Source: Edaphochlamys debaryana
Taxonomy: Eukaryota; Chlorophyta; Chlorophyceae; Chlamydomonadales
Length of the DNA: 64,000 nucleotides
Reading direction: 5' to 3'
NCBI GenBank assembly: GCA_016858145.1
Contig: JAEHOE010000009.1
Span: 124,001 to 188,000, forward strand
The notes beneath the pieces were generated by a model that saw only the letters and a list, made by a program, of their open reading frames with translations, was not told the origin of the DNA and did no database searches. The translations under genes were made by a program, and so were the position numbers. Shown piece after piece: positions 24,816-35,868 of the stretch (position 1 is its first letter; each line of letters starts with the position of its first letter).

Positions 24816-25746
24816 GTGCGGAGGGGAAACAGTGCACGGCAGGGGTGTGGTCGGGGAAGCGGAAGGGCAGGTTGTTGGGCAGGGGTGCGCTGTATTGGTT
24901 CGGCAGGGTGGGGGTGGTGTCCGGGGAAGAGCTGGCTGCGGGGGTGTGGGTGGACGCAGGTGCGCAGGAGTGGGAGAGGGCCGTGCGCATGGCTTCCGGA
25001 GATTAGACAGGAGTAGCTGTGTTGGTAGCCCTGTGTCCTGTGGTATTGTGTGGTATTGCTGCAGAGCGCAGTGAACAGACAGTGGGGTATTCCTGAAGCT
25101 GCGAGGGCTACAAATAGCCGTGTCTGACGAGCATAGGGTCGGCAGCCTGGTATCAATCGAAGTGCTTGGACCCTCAATAAAGCAGCAGCAAATTCCATGT
25201 TTGTGTCTTATTACTGTTAGATGTCAACGTTGCTAGATCTCAATGTTGCCCCTTACGGATTTGGGCACTTTGCTTCAGAACTCTTGAAGGGAGAGTGGGC
25301 GAGGCCAAGGGCACGTCCGTACTGATGTTACATGTATGTATGGCGGCTTCCACGCAATGTGCGTTGTCCGGAAGTGCACGCAACGCCCAAAAGAATACAA
25401 TCCTGGACGAAGAGAATGTAACCGTTACTTTCCTGCCCTGTCCTGTCTCCCAACAATACGCAACAACGCCTTGCACTTCCGCCTCGTCTTCCCAAGAGGG
25501 TCAGCAAACCAGACATATGTTATCAATCAAGGCTCACCCTCCTGCATGCCTGTACTTGAATGCATGCAGCCCTCTTCAACCAAAATGTAGCAAACTCCGA
25601 CCCCTGACTCTCAGCAAGCGCGATCGTCACTCCGCTCTCTTTGTGGGTTGCCGTTTCCCAATCGGCAGTCCGCACTCGTGAGCTCGACCCTCCCCTCTGC
25701 TCGCTCACACGTGGCATGCACAACTCTCCCTCCCGCTTGTGGTCGC
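24816..25746. other. Convergent 3' intergenic region between family member D and LHCSR
   Basis: Contains candidate polyadenylation motifs for both strands. On the plus strand there is AATAAA at 25176-25181 and TGTAA at 25417-25421. On the minus strand TTACA at 25328-25332 reads TGTAA for LHCSR, about 415 bases past its stop. If the TGTAA motifs are used, the two transcripts overlap by roughly 90 bases. No gene was seen. Confidence 0.55.
25328..25332 (-). terminator. Candidate TGTAA polyadenylation motif for LHCSR
   Basis: TTACA on the plus strand is TGTAA in the LHCSR transcript, the usual poly(A) signal of volvocine algae. The distance from the stop codon, about 415 bases, is normal for light-harvesting genes in this group. 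Confidence 0.55.
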
Positions 25747-27201
25747 TCACAGGTTCTTGAGCTCCTCGGGCAGAGGGGTGATGGGCAGGCCAATGTCCCT
25801 GGGGGTAAGGGGGGAGGAGGGAAGGGAAAGCGAGTGAGACGAGCCGGGCCAAGCTACTGCCTGCCGGTCCGTTCTCCACAAAGGACAGCCTGCCCGCACC
25901 TCAACCCGCAAACGCGCCCCCCTTGCACCGCCCACAACCTCTCCCTTGCGTGATCCGGCCACCCGAGCCGCAGCACTCCGCGAAGCGCTTGGACCTCCAG
26001 GGGTCCTGCCCCCGCCTCCCCCCCCTCCCCTCCTCACCGCTCGATGTCGTCCAGCTCCAGAATGGCCTCCTTCTCGAAGCGCAGGAACAGGTGCTCGAAG
26101 ATCTCGGTCTGCTCAACCAGCTCCTGGGCGACGAAGGCGGCGATGGCGATCATGGCCAGGCGGCCGTTGTTGATCTCCTTGGTCTGCAGCTCCTTGCGGG
26201 CAGAGGGGTCCTCGGGCAGCAGGTTCAGGGGGTCGAAGCCCAGGTAGCCGGGCTCGTACTCGTCCTTGAGAGCGTTGAAGCCGGTGCCAGTGGGGGTGGC
26301 CCAGCCAACGGCCACGCGGTACGACTCGGCGACACCGATGGCGATCAGCAGAGGCTCCCAGAAACCCTGGCCGATCTGCTGGAAGTGGTAGATGGCGGGG
26401 CCTGTGGGAGGGAAGGGGGAGAAGCAGGGAGAAGCAGGGGTAGGATGCCTGGCCTCATCGGGACATGAGACAGCATGGAGGCTTGAGATGCAGCTGGGGG
26501 GACAGCTGACGGGTCAGGGTCGCGGCTGTTGATAGGAAGGGCACTGCATAAGACGGCTGGACCGGCCTCGTTGCCGTTCCCCTGAAGCCCCACTGAACCT
26601 CCTCAGCCCAGGCCTCCTGCCCCCACACCAGCACTCACCCTGCACACGGCCGTCGAAGTTGAAGAAGAGCGGGAAGTCCTGCAGCTGCTCGCCCACGATG
26701 AAGCCCAGGGCAGCGAGCATGGACACGCGGCCGTGAGTGATCTCCGACTCGCGCCAGCGCTTGATGTCGCGCAGGTTGGAGGTGCGGGCCAGGCCGGCGG
26801 GGTCGAACACGTTCTCAAAGGGGGCCGACACGCCGGGGCAGCTCTTGAGGTCTGCGGGTGATAAGGGAGGCGGGCGAGGGGCGAAGGTGGCTTCGGCGTT
26901 CCGCATGGCATCGCGTGTGGGTTGGAGAATTGACGGTGGACGCAACCTGGTCTCGCATTAGCAGAGCGCACCGGGCGGCCAAGCGCGCCGTCGCAACTCT
27001 ACGTTAAGCAGGGAGGCAAAGCTCGCAGGGGCACTCACACTCGTAGACCTCATCGCCCGCGCTCGCCTCAGGCGACGGGGGAACCTCCTTGCCGGACATC
27101 GTCTTGCCCACGCGAGCAATCACGGCGCGGCGCGACGCGGGCAGCGCCGCGCCAGCGACCACACTGCTCTTGCCGTTCAGCATGCGCATGGTGAGGGCCA
27201 T
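25747..27201 (-). CDS. LHCSR: LHCSR light-harvesting stress-related (LI818-type) chlorophyll-binding protein
   Basis: Four exons (27039-27201, 26639-26851, 26038-26401, 25747-25798) give 263 residues. A Ser/Ala/Arg-rich plastid transit peptide is followed by the LHCSR signature ([16 protein letters not shown]). Three chlorophyll-binding membrane helices come next: helix 1 with [20 protein letters not shown], the central helix around [17 protein letters not shown], and helix 3 with [20 protein letters not shown]. The long acidic C-terminal tail ([19 protein letters not shown]) is the lumen-facing pH-sensing element of this family. The protein sits in the thylakoid and dissipates excess excitation energy when the lumen acidifies. 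In the family, expression is induced by high light or UV, but I see no defined promoter element. LHCSR1 orthology is suggested only by linkage to a sulfite reductase, recalled and not checked. Confidence 0.95.
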
Positions 27202-29158
27202 TTTTGGGAGGAGAGCGTGGAACTTGAGGTCTAGGCGGCAACTGAGCAGAGAAGTGAGCGAGTTATGCGTTCAGGTGGCCCGGGCACGGCTTATGTGGGC
27301 AGGATTAGCTTTGGCAGCTCCAACTCCGACCCCTCGTCTACCCGCCGACTGATGCAGGAGTAATCGTCTGCGATTCACGCAAACGGTATTTGCGAGCTGG
27401 TCATCAAGCACACGGTTCCTCGCAACCCACTGCGGCGAAAGCGGGGCGCCGTGCGCAGAGATGTCCGCGATGCGAACGACCGCCCACAGCCCGACCAAAC
27501 CCCCAACGGCTGCTCGGCCCAACGCGTGTGTGGCCCGGATCAACCCAATGTCCCGAGCACGATTTGGCTGGCCGCCCGCCAAGCCGAGCGTGCGGTTAAA
27601 GAGGGAAGGGGACCCTCGTGCACTGAGTTTCGACCTCGGAGTTTCGGGCATCACCCCGAGCGTGCGATCAGGAGGGAAGGGTCTGTTTCGAGAACCGCTC
27701 AGGCTCTGTGGAGTCCGAGACTGCAGACGGTGTGCCGAGAGCCCCCAGCACCCCTGGGCCCTGGCCCCCAAGGCTCCTGCGCCGCCGCCAAGCCTTACCC
27801 CGCTTTGCAGGTGAGCTTGCGCCACGTTCTGAGTCCAGCGGATGCCTACACGCACACGCTGGAGGCCTCGGCACCAAGATGACATAGGAAAGATTAGTGG
27901 CGTGTCCGAACGCGTTGCGTGGTGCGGCCCTTAGGATCACCCGTGCGGCTGCTTGCTCGTGCCTGTCGCTCTGCCTCTTCCTGTTGCGTTGCGCACAGCC
28001 TAGTTGCGTTCAGCTGCATCCCCCTTCGTCGACTACGCTGCACGGCTCCTGCGAGCATAGAACCCCTGGCCCCCAAAACAGCCTAGAGGTCAGATGGTCA
28101 GAGGTAAGGGTGTCGGCCAACTGCTTCAGGCGTGACTGAATCCAGCTCTGCCGAGAGGAGGTGCAAGTCGCATGGCTTTAGCAGTGGTTCACATGAGCAA
28201 TGCGTACCCCACCACCAGCAGCACAATCGAGCTGCACAAAGCACCCCCGCTTTGCACTGCACGCAAGCGCGCGCGCCACCACGACCGTCTCGGCGACCAG
28301 CCTCATGCCACGACCTGGCCCTGCCTTTCCCGCCAGCAGCAGGTCTCTCAAGAACACACATCAAACATTGCGACCCGGACCGAACCGAACGCGGCTTCGA
28401 CGAGCCTACTACATGTACTACATCCGCCTACGGGTAACGCCCTGACTTAGGCTTACCCCCGAAACCCGAGAAACGTGGGTTCAGTCCGAGCCTCAGAGTT
28501 CATCGACGCCGCAACCGCTTCCAGCGGGACCCCCACCCCACCCGCGTTCCTTGCGCGTCATGCCCCCAAAGCAGCCTCGAGGGCACCCCAGCCCCCAATC
28601 GCAAATCTCTGTATGGGGGCTCGCGCCGCAACAAAGCAGCTCATGCACGAAGGCCACATCACAAACCCTGTTCGGCCCGGATGCGCTCTCGGCGGCAATC
28701 CCTACCCCTTCTCAATCCGACGCCACCTCCATGCGCCCACACAGTCATGGCCCACGCCCCCGGTGCAGCAGCCGCCTCGCCGCCGGGCCAGAGCCGTTGT
28801 TCGGCCCTCGCCTTCACAGCGACGAGGCTCGCTGCGCCTGCAGAGCTTGCTCTCCAAGGCGCTCAGCGCCAGCCCCGCTCCTCCAAAACCGCCCAAGACA
28901 GGCCGCCGCGATCTCCACCCCTCGCCGCATAGCAGCAACGAGCTGGCTGTCGCCGCGCCTCCACACAGCCGCCACCGCGACCATCACTGCAACAGCAGGG
29001 GCTGCCCGCAGCTGCCTCTCCACCGCCACCAACCCGACCGTCCGCCTCCCTTTCTGGGCGTGGCTGCCTGCACTCCTGGCGGCGGCCCTCCACCCTCCGC
29101 CTTTGCTCAGCAGCGGCGACCTTACTTGGTGGCCAACTGCTTGCCGCTGGCGGCGGCC
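27202..29158. other. LHCSR upstream region and sulfite reductase 3' region
   Basis: Nearly 2 kb between two minus-strand genes. The part next to 27201 should hold the LHCSR promoter and 5' UTR; I saw no clear TATA box. The part next to 29159 is sulfite reductase 3' UTR and begins with a 37-base tandem copy of its last coding bases. Long frames on both strands, such as 28475-29443 plus, have no domain support. Confidence 0.5.
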
Positions 29159-29195
29159 TTACTTGGTGGCCAGCTGCTTGCCGCTGGCGGCGGCC
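29122..29195. repeat. 37-bp tandem duplication of the sulfite reductase 3' coding end
   Basis: 29122-29158 and 29159-29195 are identical except at one position (A versus G). The right-hand unit contains the real stop codon (TTA on plus, TAA in the gene) and the final codons for GKQLATK. The left-hand unit repeats the stop and these codons in the 3' UTR. Confidence 0.9.
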
Positions 29196-32100
29196 GCGGC
29201 GCCGTTGCCATTGCCATTGGCGGCGGGCACGGGCACGGGCGCGGGCTTGGGCAGGGAGGCGGCGGCGGTGGCGGCGGCGGCCTTGACGGCGGGCAGGCCC
29301 ACGCGGGCCACCCAGTCGCCGAAGACCTCCTTGGGCCGGCGGCCGTCCTTGTAGGCGGCGAAGATGGGCTCCAGGAAGGTCTCCAGGTCCTTCACCTTGA
29401 CCCTGCGCGTATAGCGGGGTGGGGGGTGGGGGTAGGGGGTTAAGAGGATGGGGCGGGCAGAGCACCAGGGAGGCGGAGAGGGGGCTGCGGTTGAGCCGCC
29501 CCCCCCAGGCAGCCCCGTATCCCGTTTTGGTAACCTGCAGGCTTCGTCAGCCCCCGCCTGACGCCGCCCTCCTCCCCCTGGCCTCCCGCACCCATACCCC
29601 GCCTGCAGGCCCGGCCGCACCTGTCCGCGTACAGCTCAGCGAGCCGCGTCTGGTTGGCGTTGCCGCCCAGGTAGATCTGGAGGGGGGCACAAGGGAGCAT
29701 CGGAAAGGGGGTCGGGTTTAGGAAACCGCATTGGCTTGGCGTTCATGCGTAGTCGCATGACCCCGTCATGCGTTCGCGGCCACCCCTCATCCCGCCGGTA
29801 ACCCCACGTCAGCACGCGCCACATGACCCGGTCCAGCCGGCCGACACCTTCCCCGCCAGGCCACTCCACGCCCCGCCCTCACACGCCTACCCGTTCAACA
29901 ACTTCTCCTCACGCCGGCCCCGCTCAGACTCACAACACCCCACCACCACCACCACCACCAATACCACTCCCCCGTCTGCCCTCGCCTCTTTCCCCCCCCT
30001 CCCCCCCCACACCTGGTAGCTGTTGGGCCCGTCGCCCACGAAGCCCAGCTCCGCCATGTAGGGCCGCGCGCAGCCGTTGGGGCAGCCCGTCATGCGCACA
30101 ATGAGCTCCTGGTCGGCGGCCAGGCCCACCTGCCGGGGGGCAAGGAGGGGCGCGGGCGGGAGGGGGTACGTGTGAGGAGCGGTATCGACGCTGCGATACC
30201 ATAGCCTAGGCAGCTGCCGGCCCCCCCGTTTCCACACAACCTCGGGGCTCGGTGGCGGCGCGGCGGGCCCCATCACATCTTCGCCCCCTCCCCCAGCACC
30301 ACCCCCCTGCCGCACCCCTGCCGGCTCCCATCCCACCTTGGTCATGGAGGCCCGGATGCGCTGGTTGATGTCGGGCAGCGTGCGCTCCGCCTCCGTGACG
30401 GCCAGGCCGCACAGGGGCAGCGCGGGGCAGGCCATGGACAGGCGGTCCAGCGAGTCCCAGTCCACCAGCTCCGCCACGCCGCCGGCGCGCAGCATGGCGG
30501 CGATCTCGGCCTTGTGCGCGGGGTCCACGTCGCGGAGGATGATGTTCTGGCGGGGGGAAAGGGAGGGAGGGAGGTGGAGGAGGAGGGAGGTGGTGAGGAT
30601 AGTGCCCGACTCCCCAGCTCATCGGGTGGGTTCCCCCGGCCCTTCCCACTCAAGCCCTTTCACCCCTTCCCTGCATTGCCCTGGTCCCTCCGGCCGCGGT
30701 AGCAGGAGCCCCCGCCCCACCTGGTGCGGCGTGAGAGTCACGGGCAGGGCGAACTTCTCAATGACGGCGCGGAGGGCCTTCTTAACCTCGCCCTTGAGCC
30801 GCCCGTTCTGTGAGGAAGAGAGGGGGGAGATGTGAGGAAGGGAAGGGACAACGAGAGAGTGACCGGGCAGGCAGGTAGGCCAGGGGCGGCCCACGGCGCG
30901 GCCAACGACTCCGCCTGAGCTACAGTGCACACATTGGCGTCGTGGCACCTCGCACACCGAGCCACGTGCCACCTGCCACCCGACCGACTATGCGGACCCC
31001 GGTGCACGGCACGCCGCTCTCTTCCCCCCCCCCAAACCCCAATGCATCCAGCCCCAACGAACACCCCAACTGAATCCCTCCCCGCACCTGCACGTAGATG
31101 CCGTAGTAGAGCTTGCCGTCGCCCTGCTCGCCCCAGCCCAGGTAGTCGCGGTACTCCCAGGCGGGCAGCGGCTTGAAGGCCTGGATCTTCTTGCCAAAGT
31201 ACTGCTCGAACACGGTCCTGGGGGGGGAGGGGGAAGGGAGGGCAGGTGAGAGAAGGCGGGATAATGAGCAGGAAGGAGGCGGCCAGGCGCGAGACAAGGG
31301 TAGGGTGTTGAGAAACGCTGGGCTGTCATCCCCAAGAGCTACATTGCGCTCTCTTCACAGGATATGTACACCCATCCCACCTACCTGCCCTCCCAATCGC
31401 CGCACCTTCCCCTTCCTCCCCCCCCGCCCCCCGACTCCGTGTTTCCGTCCCTGCCCCATATTCCCCGCCCCCACGCTTCACCCCACCCCCACCTGAAGCG
31501 GTCAATGCCCCACTCGTCGATCAGGTACTTGAGGCGCGCCTGCTTGCGGTTGTCGCGGCGGCCGTAGTCGCGCTGCACCGCCACCACGGCCTTGACGGCG
31601 TGGAACACGTCCTCCGCCTCCACGAAGCTGGGGGGAGGGGGGAGGAAGGGGGGGGGGGACGTGAGGATGGGAGTGCATTGGCACGCGTGAAGGGGGGGGG
31701 GGGTAAGGTTCCTCACTGTAACGCTTCCGCGTCACAGGGCCCCGCTTCCCGGCCCCCCACCAGCACCATTCCCACCCCCACCCCGCCCCCTTGGCTCACC
31801 GCCCGCGGACGCACCAGCTCCCTTTCCCGCCCTTATGCCCTTTCCCCGGGCCCCCTCAACTCCCACCCCCGCCCCGCCCCCTGACTCACCCCAGAGGGTC
31901 CGCCAGGCGCGGGTAGGTGTCCTCGTCGCGGTGCGTGCGGCCCATGCCGCCGCCCACCACCACGTTGTAGCCCTTGACCTTGGTGGGGTCGGCTGGGGGC
32001 CGAGAAGAAGAAGGGGAGGGGAGGTAAGGACAGGAGGAGCAGAGGTCAGCCCTCACAGCTACCCCAGGTCCGCTCACGGCCCGACCACCTCGCCCCAGGG

Positions 32101-34894
32101 CCCTCCTCCTTTCCCGCCCCCTCCATGCTGCCCTCTCCAGACTTCTCCATTCCCCCGCCTTCCCCCCCTTTCCCTCCCCCAAAAATACCCTCCCCCCGAC
32201 CCACCCTCGTCCATGATGACCACCAGGCCCAGGTCCTGCGTGAAAAGGTCCACGCTGTTGTCCCCGGGCACAGTGGTGGCCACCTTGAACTTGCGGGGCA
32301 GGAACTGGGGGGGGGGGAGAGGAGGAGGGGGCAGGGTGGGGTGGAGTTTGGAGGTGGCGAGAGCGTTTGGGCTGAGAGGGAGGGCGCCGGGTCCCGCAGC
32401 CCAGTCCCTGCGTATCCGGCCCTTTCCCCCAGGCCTGCTGTGTGTTACCCCCTTGCGCACCTGCGCTCCGTAGATGGGCTCAGGCGAGTTCTCGAAGTTG
32501 GTGCCGAAGCCATTGAAGGCGCGGTCGGCGGTAACCTTGGGGTCCTGCGGGAGGAGGACGAGGAGGAGAGGGGGAGGGGGGCGACGGGGGATGGGGGCCG
32601 TGAGAGCGTGGCCAATGGGGGGAGGGCGAGGGTTGCAGTGGCGGGCCGCTGAGCGCAGCCGGGCCTGGGCCTGGGCCCACGCGCCGCCCCACACACACGC
32701 ACGCAAACACCCCTCGGGGTCAGCCAAACAGCCGAGTACGAGGGATGCATGACGCGCGGTGCGGGGCCTCGCCAGCCGCTTCCCCTCCTTCTGGGGGGCC
32801 CTGGGTGGTGACCGCCACCACCCTCCTGGGCCCACTCAGGGCTTCAAGCGCACCTACTCCCTCCGCCCGCGCCCTTCCCGCCGTGCTGCTGTCGCTGCTG
32901 TCGCGCCACCCGAAGAACCCCGGCCCCATGGGATGGATGCGCGCAGGTGGCGGTAGAGACGCCAAACGCCGTTGCCCGCCTTCCCCAATTTGCGCAGGCT
33001 GCAAATCACAGTGGCTCGGATGGCTCACATTCACTCTCCCGTTGCCCGTCTGCAACACCCCTTCCACGCTGAACCCCCACCCATCCCTTCTTCAGCACCT
33101 TCACAGCCGCGATCCCTCAGCCCCTACCTCTCCCCCAGGGCTCTTTCCCCCTCCCCCTCCCCCATCCCCTCCCGCCCCCCAGGCCAGTGCGGTGCCCACC
33201 TCCTTGTACACGCTCATGAACTTCTCCCCGTCCAGCCACATGTCGTAGTAGGCGCCCGACTGGGGGGCCAGCAGGTCGGCCACGTCGTTGGCCAGCTGGG
33301 GGGGTGGATAGGGGAAGGGGACAGGGGGACAAAGGTTGAGGATTGGGGAAGGGGCTCCTCACATGGGGTATGAAATTGTCCGGAAGGCTACCAGCCGTGG
33401 CGCACCTCCAGAGTCGACCCACATCCCGCTCGACCCAAACCAACCCCGCCCGCCCTCCTGCCTGCCTCCTCAGCCCCCACCGCTCTCCCCACCACATCCG
33501 GCCCCCACCGCCCACCCAAACGACACACCCGGGTATCCCCGCCCCGCCCCCACCTTCTGCGCCGCCACGTAGTCGGGGCGGTTCTTGAAGGGCACGGCGG
33601 GGCCCATGACGTTGCGGTTCACGTCGCCGCAGGCGCCCAGCGTGGAGCCCATGTTCTTGATGACGGAGGAGAAGACGGTCTTGAGGTCGTGCTTGAGCAC
33701 GCCGTGCAGCTGGTACGCCTGGCGCGTGGTCAGGCGCAGCGTGCCGTTGCCGTACTGCGGGGGTGGGCGTGGGGGTAGCGGGGAAGGGAGGGAAAGCGAG
33801 TTGAGGAGGGGGTGAGGATTTGGACGGGGGTGGGCAGGGTAGGAGAGGAGGGCAACGCCGGGGCGGTGAGGTGGGGCGGGCGGGTGGGCGCAGGCGCTGG
33901 GCGGATGGCTGGGGCTGAAGAGTCTGGGGCAGTCCGAGCATTGCCCGTGCATGGCCCCCGCGGTGGCGGCTGCTGAGGAGCGGCAGCCGCATCGCCCGGC
34001 CAGGCCGTGAGCTTGGCCGCTGGCCCCCTGCCTCGACTCTGCGCAACCCCCGCGCCTCGTGCTCCCGGCGGCAGCCTCGCCCGCGCTCCGCACTGAAGCG
34101 AGGCGGGGCCAGTGCCGGTGCGCTGGCCGGTATCCGGCCGAGGCCGCTCACTGCTCCGGCAGCGGGGTGTGGCAGGGCGGCCGCTTGGAGCCGAGCCATC
34201 GCCGCGCGTGCGGTTTCCCGCAAGCGCAACAATTGCCCGAGCCCCGGGTCCGCTGCTCCTCGCAGCACATCGTCGGACTCGCCAGGCCATCGCGCGCGCG
34301 GGACGGCGTGGCGCTAGCGACCACGTCATGCACGCGGTTGGAGGCGGGTTGCGACCGAGCCGGTGGGGCCTCGCAACACGCTCCTCGACAATCGCAGTGG
34401 GTCACTTGCACACACGCAAGCATGACGAGGGCTGCCTCCTCGCGTAACCCAGGGCCCAGCTCGTCGGCGGCGTGTTGCACTTGTGGCCGGGTCAACCCCA
34501 CCCTCCAGCGCACCTGGTCGGCCAGGTCATCCATGACCAGGTACAGGCGGTTGTCCACGAGGCCAGAGGGCTGGCGGGTGCGCATCATGAACATGTAGGC
34601 CTTGCCTGCGCCGAAAGCACGCTTCTCGCGGTGGTCCTGCATGTAGGACCCGTGGAATTTCATCAGCTGGACGGAGTCCTCGCTGATGAAGGTGTTCTCG
34701 TTGACCAGCTCCTCCATGAGCGGATGCCGGAGGTAGTCGCTCTTCTCCTTGATAAGCTCCACCTTGCTGCGCTTTGCGAGGCGCGCGGCGGGGTTCTTCG
34801 TCGGAGTGGCAACGCTAGTGATCACCAGCTTGCCACGGCCGGGGCGGACAAGCCCCTGCGCCGGCATCGACATGGTGCCCACTAGGGCCTGCAT
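29159..34894 (-). CDS. SIR: Ferredoxin-sulfite reductase, plastid
   Basis: Thirteen exons (34514-34894, 33554-33754, 33200-33295, 32461-32544, 32205-32304, 31890-31992, 31493-31627, 31088-31217, 30721-30807, 30337-30546, 30013-30129, 29621-29676, 29159-29402) give 647 residues, normal for the plant-type enzyme. It reduces sulfite to sulfide with electrons from ferredoxin for cysteine synthesis in the plastid. The four cysteines that bind the 4Fe-4S cluster and siroheme are present as CPALPLC (479, 485) and CPNGC (525, 529). Other family landmarks are [23 protein letters not shown] and [11 protein letters not shown]. The N-terminus is a basic transit peptide. I chose the ATG at 34894; an in-frame ATG at 34996 is also open. 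The Ala/Pro-rich tail ending GKQLATK is unusual. It is head-to-head with the gene at 35869. Confidence 0.95.
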
Positions 34895-35868
34895 GGTTCC
34901 GACTGTGTTCACTGGTACGGGTCCACCTATGACGTTTAGGTGGGTGTGGCTGCGGGGGGTCGCAGAATGTGCGCGCCTGTTGCTCCTGTCGCTCAATATG
35001 GTCCCGCAATCGCAATCGTACCCAACAGGGGCCGCAGCTGCCCACGTTGCGCTGGGGCGCTAGATGCTGGGAAGTTGTTCAATTTAGCCACGTTGAGAGG
35101 TCGCAGCGAGCAGGGCAGGAGCGCCGTGTCGGGTGGCCTCGCCCTCGTGCGGTGGCCTCAGCGCCCCCGTGCTGTGGCCTGGCCAACTGGAAGGCGTGAA
35201 CAGCGCCCGCGAACGCACCCCGCCGCCCCACAGCCTTTCCCCTGCACCAACTTTCTGACAAGCACGCGAAACCAATAGCTGCGCGGGGTTGTTTAGTGGC
35301 GGCCATGTCGCGCTCCCGGCCTACAATTCCCGGCAGCCTAAGGAGATCACGGCTGGGACGCATAACCTCGGGCTGGAATAGCCCAGCGGCCTTGTCCCCC
35401 CATCTATTGCTCGGTATACGCCACGCACGTCCAGTAATAGTATCCCAGCAGATGTGGACCAGGGATGGCTGCGTGCCATGTCATCCCCGCTCAACAGCGC
35501 ACACGTGCCGAGTGCTGGAAGGCTGTAGCAGACAGGGCCGGAGCAAGCCCAGCAGTGGAAGAGCAGCATGAAGCGGACCGCTGCCAGTCTGGGGAGATGG
35601 TGGAGCGCAGGGGCAGCAGGCCGGAGCCAGGGGGGAAGGGGGGGGCAGTAGCGGGGGTCGCGGCGCATGCCAGCTCAGCGTGGGGCATTGCGCCACAGCG
35701 CCCTCGGTGCTCGCCTCCCCTCTGCTTCGCCCCTCTAGCGCCCACGAAAGCTTATACCAGCGACGCCCGAGCTCATAGCTGCTAACACCATCACCACGCT
35801 TGCTAGCGACCACTTCACACCGACCTAACCCAGCACAGCACGCGCCAGCCCTGGACCTGCTTGCCGCA
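34895..35868. other. Divergent promoter region between sulfite reductase and O-methyltransferase
   Basis: About 970 bases between two head-to-head start codons. It must hold both 5' UTRs and promoters. No TATA box, operator-like repeat or coding exon could be supported. Confidence 0.5.

Noticed and set aside
28475..29443. 322-codon plus-strand frame
   Set aside because: It runs antisense into the last exon of sulfite reductase and has low-complexity composition without a domain.
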